Assembly (NCBI GenBank): GCA_910577825.1
Contig: CAJTOK010000036.1
Span: forward strand, 1-38,082
DNA: 38,082 bases
From: an uncultured Lachnospiraceae bacterium
GTDB taxonomy: Bacteria; Bacillota; Clostridia; Lachnospirales; Lachnospiraceae
Direction: 5' to 3'
The notes below the pieces were generated by a model. It was not told the origin of the DNA and made no database searches. It worked only from the letters and a program-made list of their open reading frames with translations. Below are positions 32,206 to 38,082 of this stretch, piece after piece (positions within the stretch are counted from its first letter, which is position 1; each line of letters opens with the position of its first letter). The translations under genes and the position numbers were made by a program.

Positions 32206-33090
32206 ATGGGTACATTTTTTGAGGATTTAAAAGAATACATTTACTTTTTATCTATACCTAAGATGACATTGGTTGATTTGCTTGAAATATTAATATTTGC
32301 ATTTGCTATATACAGTATAATCCTATGGGTTAAAAATACACGGGCATGGAGTCTTGTAAAGGGGATACTCGTACTGTTTTTGTGCTATCTTTTTGCATAC
32401 CTGCTTGATATGAGTGCTATACTCTGGATTTTTAACAAAACAATAGCAATCGGGATTACCGCAGTTATGATAGTTTTCCAGCCAGAGTTAAGACGGGCAC
32501 TTGAGGAACTTGGCCGCAAAAACATTGTAAAATCCATAATCCCTTTTGACGAACCAAAAGATAAGAACAGGCGCTTTACTGACAGGACTGTTAATGAAAT
32601 AACAAGGGCAACTGTTGAACTTGCCAAAGCCAAGACAGGCGCACTTATTATTATTGAAAAGGATATAATACTTTCCGAATATGAAAGAACAGGCATAAAT
32701 ATTGATTCAGCTATAAGCAGCCAGCTTCTTATTAATATATTTGAACATAATACACCACTCCATGACGGCGCAGTAATTATAAGGGGTGACAGGATAGTAG
32801 CAGCAACATGTTACCTGCCCCTTTCAGATAACCTTGGGCTTTCAAAGGAACTTGGGACAAGGCACAGGGCGGGAGTCGGGATAAGTGAAGCCAGTGACAG
32901 CCTTACAATTATAGTTTCAGAGGAAACCGGAAAAATATCAGTCGCAACAGGCGGTAAGCTCTTAAGGAATATTGACGGGGAACTTCTGAAAAAGAAGATG
33001 GCAGAAATGCAGGGAAATCCTGTGGAGGACAAAAAGAAGCGGTTCAGCTTTAATTTGAAAGCGAGGGGTTCAGGTGAAAAAGGAGAATGA
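32206..33090 (+). CDS. cdaA: Diadenylate cyclase CdaA
   Basis: CdaA joins two ATP into c-di-AMP, the essential second messenger for potassium and osmolyte balance and wall integrity in Firmicutes. The 294-residue protein has three N-terminal membrane helices (within residues about 12-85) and a DAC domain. The two catalytic motifs are intact: DGA at Asp187 in HDGAVIIRGD and RHR at 219-221 in GTRHRAG. CAGGAGGAG precedes the ATG. The gene overlaps cdaR by 17 bases, the usual pairing. glmM, the usual third gene, is not present downstream. Confidence 0.97.
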   Translation: MGTFFEDLKEYIYFLSIPKMTLVDLLEILIFAFAIYSIILWVKNTRAWSLVKGILVLFLCYLFAYLLDMSAILWIFNKTIAIGITAVMIVFQPELRRALEELGRKNIVKSIIPFDEPKDKNRRFTDRTVNEITRATVELAKAKTGALIIIEKDIILSEYERTGINIDSAISSQLLINIFEHNTPLHDGAVIIRGDRIVAATCYLPLSDNLGLSKELGTRHRAGVGISEASDSLTIIVSEETGKISVATGGKLLRNIDGELLKKKMAEMQGNPVEDKKKRFSFNLKARGSGEKGE

Positions 33091-34504
33091 CAACACTTCT
33101 TCCAGGGAAACAAAAAACCAGGCAGACAACAGGCTCCGCAAGTTTTTTTTAAATAATGCAGGCATAAAAATAGCTTCAGTTATTATTGCCGTAATTGTGT
33201 GGGCCGTTATTATAAATATAGATGACCCTTATAAGACAAGGTCATTTAATGTTGAAGTTGAAACAATCAATGAGAGTGCACTTAATTCAGTTAATAAAGT
33301 TTATGAGATAATTGAAGGAAGCACAGCAACAGTTAAAGTTACAGGCAAGAAAAGCGTTATAGACAAACTTGGCAGTTCCGATATAAGGGCAACAGCAGAC
33401 CTTGCAAGCCTTTCTGCAGTAAATGCTGTTACAATACAGCCTTCACTGCGTAAAATCCTGTCTTCAGACGTAATTTTAGAGTGCGGGCAGGTACTGCGCG
33501 TATCACTTGAAGATAAAGAAAGCAGGCAGTTTAAAGTAGATATTGTTGCAAACGGCGAGCCAGAAGACGGGTATACCCTTGGCGAGTGTACCGCAAAACC
33601 TAATATGATTGAGGTGGCAGGGGGTGAGTCCGCTATCGGCCAGATTGCATCCGTAAAGGTATTCCTGAATGTAAACGGGGCCACAGAGGATTTTGCCAAA
33701 AAACTTGTACCTGTTGCATATGACAAAGACGGCAATAAAGTTGAATCCCCGACACTTTCCTTTGGCAACAGCATTGTGCGTGTATTTGCGCAGATACTTG
33801 AAGACAAGGAAGTACCAGTAAAAGTTAAAATTACAGGCAAACCTGCTAACGGGTATGAATATGTATCTACAGACTGCCTTCCAGAAAAAGTTGAAATAGC
33901 AGGCACATCAAGAAAACTGTCACGTATCTCTTCTGTAGTCATACCTATAGATATATCAGAAATGACAGCAGCATCATCAAAACTTGAGCAGGATATCTAT
34001 ATCTCAGACTACCTGCCAGACAGAATAATGCCAGTTGCCGGTTTTGAAACAGTTTCAATAAGGATTACCCTTGAACAGGTAGTTAAAAAGACCATTGATA
34101 TAAATGCAGCTTCAATAGGCTTTTCATCACTTGCAAACGGGCTGAAAGCAGGTATTACAGGCAGCACTGACAAAGCAAGCCTGGTTATATCTGGCAGGGT
34201 TTCCGTGCTTAATGGCATAAACAGCGGCAACATTAATACGTATGTAAACTGCAGCGGGCTTGACGAAGGGATTTACACACTTCCTGTCATTATTAAAGAC
34301 CTTGACGAATCATGCTCCGTAGTTGAAACAAGCAAAATAAAAGTGCGCATATATAAAGAAGGGCAGCAGACAGAACCACCAGAAGACGGCGGGGAAGAAC
34401 CGCCAGCAGTTTCTGGTACAATACAGCCAGGAAATACAGGTACGCCAGCACCAGAAGAAGATGGTGGAGAAGAGGAAGAACCACCAGCTGGCGGGGAACA
34501 ATAA
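33074..34504 (+). CDS. cdaR: CdaR (YbbR-domain) regulator of CdaA
   Basis: CdaR is a single-pass membrane protein whose outer YbbR repeats modulate CdaA. The 476-residue chain has one membrane helix (IKIASVIIAVIVWAVII, about 31-47) after a short charged cytoplasmic start. It then has four YbbR-like repeats outside (marked by phrases such as KTRSFNVEVE, KQFKVD-like REFKVD variants, EVPVKVKITGKPANGYE and KTIDINAASIGF). The last 45 residues are a Pro/Glu/Gly-rich tail (EDGGEEPPAVSG, EEEEPPAGGEQ) that could reach the wall. Translation starts at GTG inside cdaA with GAGGGG upstream. The acidic Pro-rich tail is longer than in Bacillus CdaR. Confidence 0.93.
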   Translation: MKKENDNTSSRETKNQADNRLRKFFLNNAGIKIASVIIAVIVWAVIINIDDPYKTRSFNVEVETINESALNSVNKVYEIIEGSTATVKVTGKKSVIDKLGSSDIRATADLASLSAVNAVTIQPSLRKILSSDVILECGQVLRVSLEDKESRQFKVDIVANGEPEDGYTLGECTAKPNMIEVAGGESAIGQIASVKVFLNVNGATEDFAKKLVPVAYDKDGNKVESPTLSFGNSIVRVFAQILEDKEVPVKVKITGKPANGYEYVSTDCLPEKVEIAGTSRKLSRISSVVIPIDISEMTAASSKLEQDIYISDYLPDRIMPVAGFETVSIRITLEQVVKKTIDINAASIGFSSLANGLKAGITGSTDKASLVISGRVSVLNGINSGNINTYVNCSGLDEGIYTLPVIIKDLDESCSVVETSKIKVRIYKEGQQTEPPEDGGEEPPAVSGTIQPGNTGTPAPEEDGGEEEEPPAGGEQ

Positions 34505-34540
34505 AAACATGCCATATATTTTAAAAAAGAAATAAAGCAT

Positions 34541-34579
34541 AAAAGGCTATCCCCTGCGCAATAGGGGATAGCCTTTTTT
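34541..34579 (+). terminator. Strong intrinsic terminator of the cdaA-cdaR operon
   Basis: AAAAGGCTATCCCCT (34541-34555) pairs perfectly with AGGGGATAGCCTTTT (34563-34577) around a seven-base loop and runs into a T tract. This is the clearest terminator in the window and shows that the cda operon ends here without glmM. Confidence 0.95.
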
Positions 34580-34654
34580 CTATTTCTATTAATAATTATC
34601 CATGTCCAAAAAATTACCTTTAGTTCCTGCTATATAAATATAAAATATTATCCA

Positions 34655-34678
34655 TATGGCAAAACAGAATGTGCCATA
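34655..34678. promoter_or_regulatory. Inverted repeat upstream of the recombinase gene
   Basis: TATGGCA (34655-34661) and TGCCATA (34672-34678) are perfect 7-bp inverted half-sites with a 10-base gap, 32 bases before the recombinase ATG. It could be a binding site of the recombinase itself or of a repressor. No clear promoter boxes were found beside it. Confidence 0.35.
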
Positions 34679-34710
34679 CTTAATATTTTTTATTAACGGA
34701 GGAATTTGTA

Positions 34711-35325
34711 ATGAAAAAAACTTATGGATATGTACGTGTATCTGCCACAGACCAGAATGAGGACAGGCAGTTAATTGCAATGCAGGAAAAAAATGTACCA
34801 GAAATTAATATTTACACAGACAAGCAGTCTGGAAAAGATTTCAACCGGCCACAATATAAGAGGCTTTTAAAAAATATAAAGAAAGGCGACCTGCTCTACA
34901 TACTAAGTATTGACCGTCTGGGGCGTAATTATGGTGAAATACAAAAACAATGGCACAAGCTTACAAAAGAAGTCGGAATTGACATATGTGTTATTGACAT
35001 GCCGCTTCTTGATACAAGAAATGGAAAAGACCTTATGGGAACATTTATTGCAGACCTTGTCCTGCAAATCCTGTCATTCGTTGCAGAATCAGAACGTGAC
35101 AACATAAGAAAACGCCAGCAGCAGGGAATTAACGCAGCCAGGGAAAAAGGAGTAAAATTTGGCAGGCCAGAAACGGTACTGCCAGATAACTTTCCTAAAA
35201 TTATAAAAGAATGGGAAAAAGGAAAAATCACAACAGAAGAAGCCGCCAGAAAATGCAATACAAGCAGGTCAACATTCTATAGAAAAGTACAAAAATATAA
35301 ACTTAAAAGTAACAGGGCAAAATAA
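34711..35325 (+). CDS. Small serine recombinase (resolvase/invertase family)
   Basis: The 204-residue protein has the layout of Tn3-type resolvases and DNA invertases. Its N-terminal catalytic domain has the nucleophile Ser11 in YVRVSATDQ and the conserved SIDRLGRN (about 67-74). A long E-helix contains FVAESERDNIRKRQQQGI (about 125-142). The DNA-binding end has GRPETVLPDN and a helix-turn-helix (TTEEAARKCNTSRSTFYRKV). All catalytic arginines expected in these motifs are seen. ACGGAGGA precedes the ATG. No transposase or plasmid gene is nearby, so it may act as a resolvase relic or on an invertible locus such as shuffling hsdS genes elsewhere; that is speculation. Confidence 0.92.
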   Translation: MKKTYGYVRVSATDQNEDRQLIAMQEKNVPEINIYTDKQSGKDFNRPQYKRLLKNIKKGDLLYILSIDRLGRNYGEIQKQWHKLTKEVGIDICVIDMPLLDTRNGKDLMGTFIADLVLQILSFVAESERDNIRKRQQQGINAAREKGVKFGRPETVLPDNFPKIIKEWEKGKITTEEAARKCNTSRSTFYRKVQKYKLKSNRAK

Positions 35326-35380
35326 AACAATGCAAAACATATAACCACTGGCGTATTATATTTAGTATGGATAACATAAA

Positions 35381-35452
35381 TTAATCTGTTGTGCTGGTTA
35401 ACCCAATTTCCTTTAACCTGGCTATTAAAATCCAGCTGGCACAACAGGTTAA
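35381..35452. terminator. Nested palindrome between convergent recombinase and Uma2 genes
   Basis: TTAATCTGTTGTGC (35381-35394) pairs with GCACAACAGGTTAA (35439-35452) at 13 of 14 positions (the exception can be a wobble). Inside, GGTTAA (35396-35401) pairs with TTAACC (35413-35418) and CTGG with CCAG. It sits between two converging genes and is likely their shared transcript end, though a recombination site cannot be excluded. Confidence 0.5.
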
Positions 35453-35466
35453 ATTATATTTAATAT

Positions 35467-36015
35467 TCAGAAATCCAGTTCCGCAAAGTCTATATATAAA
35501 TCATTATAAATACCAGCTTTAATTTTATCATTGAAAGTATATTTTTCGACCTGGAAGTTAGTTTGTTCTAAGCAATAGACAAGAATACTTTCTGTACGTG
35601 GGTCTACAATCCAGTATTCCCACACTCCTGCATCCATGTACAGGTTTAGTTTACGTACATAATCATCACCAGGGTTTGATGGTGATATTATTTCAATAAT
35701 CCAGTCAGGTGCTCCAGTACATCCTTTATCTGTAAGTTTACCAGCGTCACATATAACACTTATATCCGGTTCAACTATAGTATTCCTGTTTTCCCAGAGC
35801 TTTACAGCAAATGGTGCATAGTAAGCCTCACATGCCCCTCCCTTGGATTTGATATAATTGTTAATAAAAGTGTATAGTTCACTGGAAATTTTCTGGTGTA
35901 TACGGCTTGGCGCTGCAAGATAGTATATTTTGCCATCTATAAGTTCTGCCCTTACGGTTGCTGGAAGATTATAATAATCATCTTCTGTGTAAATTTCTTT
36001 ATCAGGTAATGCCAT
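35467..36015 (-). CDS. Uma2 (DUF820) family putative endonuclease
   Basis: Uma2 proteins have a PD-(D/E)XK nuclease fold; most have no known role and they are common in accessory regions. The 182-residue protein shows the usual elements: YTEDDYYNLP start, ELIDGKIYYLAAPS, HQKISSELYTFI, VEPDISVI with the acidic residue, DWIIEIISPSNP and a C-terminal YMDAGVWEYWIVDPR. In-frame ATGs also exist at 36021 and 36033; AAAGGAA fits 36015 best and ALPDKEIYTEDDY is the typical family beginning, but the start is uncertain by six residues. It is divergent from the ATPase gene. Confidence 0.9.
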   Translation of the reverse strand: MALPDKEIYTEDDYYNLPATVRAELIDGKIYYLAAPSRIHQKISSELYTFINNYIKSKGGACEAYYAPFAVKLWENRNTIVEPDISVICDAGKLTDKGCTGAPDWIIEIISPSNPGDDYVRKLNLYMDAGVWEYWIVDPRTESILVYCLEQTNFQVEKYTFNDKIKAGIYNDLYIDFAELDF

Positions 36016-36133
36016 ATACATATTTCCTTTCATTTTAAAAACGGATTGCTATAGTTTCATAATAATACATATTAATATTCCAGTCAATAGAAATGAAAGT
36101 CTGAAGTCTGTCCTGAAATAAAACCATGCCATA

Positions 36134-36162
36134 TTGCCATTTGTACATATCAATGATAAAAT
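36134..36162 (+). promoter_or_regulatory. Candidate promoter of the ATPase gene
   Basis: TTGCCA (36134-36139), a 17-base gap, then TAAAAT (36157-36162), with TG one base before the -10. The 7-mer TGCCATA, also found in the recombinase upstream repeat, occurs at 36127-36133, overlapping the upstream edge. Confidence 0.5.
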
Positions 36163-36206
36163 AGTATACAACAAAAATAGCAGTTCCAGAAAGGAATATA
36201 GAATAA

Positions 36207-37793
36207 ATGGGAAGGTTTGTAAATCCAGACAACAGCGCATTCCAGGTCACATTAAATTCAGAAATATATGTGGATAAAACTGGACTTATAGATAATACCA
36301 ACAAGGTATTAAACACAATGCAGGGCTACATCTGCAATAGCCGGCCAAGAAGGTTTGGAAAGTCTGTTACAGCAAATATGCTGGCTGCATATTATAGCAA
36401 AGGCTGTGATTCAGAAGAAATGTTTTCAAATCTGGAGATTGGAAAAAAAGAAGGGTTTAAAAAGCATCTCAATAAATATAATGTAATCCAGCTGGATATC
36501 CAGTGGTTTATGTCAAATGCAGGAAATGCAGATAGTGTAGTGCCATATGTTACACAAAGTATAATTACCGAACTAATGGAAATATATCCAGGCCATCTTC
36601 CAGCAGATACTACTACACTGCCAGAAGCACTTTCCCGTATTAAAGAAGCAACAGGACAAAAATTTATTGTCATTATTGATGAATGGGATGTCTTAATCCG
36701 GGATGAAGCCACCAGCCAGAAAGTACAGGATGGTTACATTACTTTCCTGCGTGGAATGTTTAAAGGTACTGAACCAATTAAGTATATCCAGCTTGCCTAT
36801 CTTACAGGCATTCTTCCAGTCAAAAAGGAAAAAACACAATCAGCATTAAATAACTTTGATGAGTTTACAATGATAGACCCAAAGATATTTGCAAAATATA
36901 CCGGATTTACAGAGGAGGAAGTTTACAGGCTTTGCAACCAGTATAGATGTGGTTTCAATGAAGTAAAACGGTGGTATGATGGTTATTTTCTGGAAGGTTT
37001 CCATGTGTATAATCCAGAAGCAGTTATTAAAGCCCTAAGATGGAACCAGTTCCAAAGTTACTGGTCTTTAACTGGTACTTATGAAGCAATCGTACCATTG
37101 GTTAATATGGATTTTGACGGACTAAAAACTGCAATTATTGAGATGCTTTCAGGTTCATCTGTAAAAATAAATACCCAGTCTTTCCAAAATGACACAATCA
37201 GTTTTGCAAACAAAGATGATGTACTTACCTATCTGGTCCATCTCGGGTATCTTGGATATGACCAGTACCAGAAAACAGCATTTGTTCCAAATGAAGAAAT
37301 ACGGCAGGAACTTACAGCAGCAGTTGGAAGTACAAAATGGAATGAGCTGTTTACCTTCTGGCGTGAATCAGAAAATCTGCTGGATGCAACATTAGATATG
37401 GATACAGCAGCAGTTGCCGGATATATTGAAAAAATACATTCGGAATATTCTTCTGCCATCCAGTATAATAATGAAAACTCATTAAGCAGTGTACTCACTG
37501 TTGCATATCTTGGTGCAATGCAATATTATTTTAAACCTGTCCGTGAACTTCCAACAGGCAGAGGATTTGCAGATTTCATATTTATTCCAAAAGCAGAATA
37601 CATCCATGACTATCCAGCACTTGTTATAGAACTTAAATGGAATAAAAGTGCACAGACAGCCATACAGCAAATAAAAGAGAAACAGTATCCAGTTTCTATT
37701 GAAAATTATACTGGCAGGATTTTATTAGTTGGTATCAGTTATGATAAGAAAACTAAAGAACACAATTGTGTGATTGAAAAATATAATAAATAG
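36207..37793 (+). CDS. AAA-ATPase-like protein with C-terminal PD-(D/E)XK nuclease domain
   Basis: This 528-residue protein belongs to the widespread AAA-ATPase_like plus DUF1703/PDDEXK_9 family, often found in many copies in gut anaerobes and of unknown function. The ATPase half has an early conserved FVNPDNSAFQ and YVDKTGLI, the Walker A-like RPRRFGKSVTANML (about 46-59), Walker B VIIDEWDVLIR (about 154-164) and SALNNFDEF. The C-terminal half has the nuclease motif: GRGFADFIFIP, then ALVIELKWNKSAQTAIQQI. AAAGGAAT precedes the ATG. Compared with its relatives the chain looks full-length. It is divergent from the Uma2 gene, and both have a PD-(D/E)XK fold. A defence role is possible but unproven. 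Confidence 0.92.
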   Translation: MGRFVNPDNSAFQVTLNSEIYVDKTGLIDNTNKVLNTMQGYICNSRPRRFGKSVTANMLAAYYSKGCDSEEMFSNLEIGKKEGFKKHLNKYNVIQLDIQWFMSNAGNADSVVPYVTQSIITELMEIYPGHLPADTTTLPEALSRIKEATGQKFIVIIDEWDVLIRDEATSQKVQDGYITFLRGMFKGTEPIKYIQLAYLTGILPVKKEKTQSALNNFDEFTMIDPKIFAKYTGFTEEEVYRLCNQYRCGFNEVKRWYDGYFLEGFHVYNPEAVIKALRWNQFQSYWSLTGTYEAIVPLVNMDFDGLKTAIIEMLSGSSVKINTQSFQNDTISFANKDDVLTYLVHLGYLGYDQYQKTAFVPNEEIRQELTAAVGSTKWNELFTFWRESENLLDATLDMDTAAVAGYIEKIHSEYSSAIQYNNENSLSSVLTVAYLGAMQYYFKPVRELPTGRGFADFIFIPKAEYIHDYPALVIELKWNKSAQTAIQQIKEKQYPVSIENYTGRILLVGISYDKKTKEHNCVIEKYNK

Positions 37794-37805
37794 ACAGAAC
37801 ATCTG

Positions 37806-37870
37806 CCCACTGGTGTATTATGTAAATTATTACATGATATACTGGTGGGATTCTTTATTTTATCTTTTTA
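37806..37870 (+). terminator. Terminator of the ATPase gene, wobble-rich hairpin
   Basis: CCCACTGGTGTATTATGTAA (37806-37825) pairs with 37830-37849 around ATTA. All four mismatches to a perfect palindrome are G-T pairs, so the stem is complete only as RNA made from the plus strand. A U-rich tail follows (37851-37870). The motif ACTGGYGTATTAT also occurs just after the recombinase gene (about 35347). Confidence 0.75.
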
Positions 37871-37924
37871 TGCTATACCTGAAATATACATCCGGGCATA
37901 TAAATACAAACCTGGATTTAAATA

Positions 37925-37960
37925 AACCCGTGTCAAAAAGTGTACTTTTTGACACGGGTT
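37925..37960. repeat. Perfect 17-bp inverted repeat
   Basis: AACCCGTGTCAAAAAGT (37925-37941) and ACTTTTTGACACGGGTT (37944-37960) are perfect complements separated by GT. No T run follows on the plus strand. On the minus strand it lies a few bases after the predicted start site of the promoter described next, so it could be an operator, or the first hairpin of a small RNA. Confidence 0.75.
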
Positions 37961-37972
37961 CTACGCTTCCTA

Positions 37973-38000
37973 ATTCTATCACAAAATCTTAATATGTCAA
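37973..38000 (-). promoter_or_regulatory. Strong minus-strand promoter with no gene in front
   Basis: On the minus strand TTGACA (37995-38000), a 16-base gap, then TAGAAT (37973-37978), the same boxes and spacing as the secreted-protein promoter at 2300. The predicted start is near 37966, and the transcript would enter the 17-bp hairpin at once. The rest of the right edge (38001-38082) shows no gene. Confidence 0.55.
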
Positions 38001-38082
38001 TGGTTTTTTATGTAAATATCACGTCCGTTGTTACTATTCAGGCTTTAGGGTATAAAAATAAATAATTTTTGCCAAAACATAT

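Noticed and set aside
36035..36206. Minus-strand open frame with hydrophobic stretches between Uma2 and the ATPase gene
   Set aside because: It overlaps the start of the ATPase gene and its promoter, has no family resemblance and no good ribosome site.

Overview
The window looks like the chromosome of a low-GC Gram-positive anaerobe of the class Clostridia, most likely a gut Lachnospiraceae member. This rests on a PolC-type replicase, the uppS-cdsA-dxr-rseP-ispG-polC gene order, a two-subunit PyrK/PyrD dihydroorotate dehydrogenase, a ferredoxin-type [FeFe] hydrogenase, the CdaA/CdaR c-di-AMP pair, strong AGGAGG ribosome sites and AT-rich intergenic DNA. The genus is not proven by anything seen here.

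Layout. 1-2430: a secreted repeat-rich surface protein on the minus strand, divergent from uppP. 2438-9967: uppP, asd, a Nudix-like gene, then pyrC-pyrF-pyrK-pyrD and a ROK sugar kinase, covering cell-wall lipid recycling, the aspartate family and UMP synthesis. 9968-14634: a new promoter and a structured leader drive an [FeFe] hydrogenase, a PAS-hybrid histidine kinase and an RNase H gene, tightly packed. 14635-16936: an accessory pocket holding an orphan type I restriction specificity gene (hsdS) and a decayed PIN-type toxin remnant, bracketed by two long nested palindromes. 16937-28691: the isoprenoid, phospholipid and site-2 protease operon, then a small accessory insertion (acidic protein, broken Fic gene, GNAT acetyltransferase, small unknown), then polC. 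28781-30666: a ZIP metal transporter (minus) divergent from a cysteine synthase-like gene. 30697-34504: two unknown membrane proteins, then cdaA and cdaR, closed by a textbook terminator. 34711-38082: accessory genes (serine recombinase, Uma2 nuclease-like protein, AAA-ATPase/PD-(D/E)XK protein) with several strong inverted repeats.

How the genes work together. UppS, CdsA, Dxr and IspG make or use isoprenoid and phospholipid precursors and UppP recycles the undecaprenyl carrier, so the two ends of the lipid II carrier cycle both lie here. PyrC, PyrD/K and PyrF cover three steps of UMP synthesis; pyrE, pyrB and carAB are not in the window. The hydrogenase and the adjacent hybrid kinase are probably co-transcribed and may link hydrogen or redox state to signalling. 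CdaA makes c-di-AMP under CdaR control.

The least explained parts are the two palindromic elements around hsdS, the three-hairpin leader before the hydrogenase with a possible loop pseudoknot, the 13-bp GC-rich hairpin inside the start of the kinase gene, the switch-like leader of the uppS operon, the pair of membrane proteins in front of cdaA, and a minus-strand promoter aimed into a 17-bp palindrome at the right edge. No rRNA, tRNA or CRISPR array was seen.
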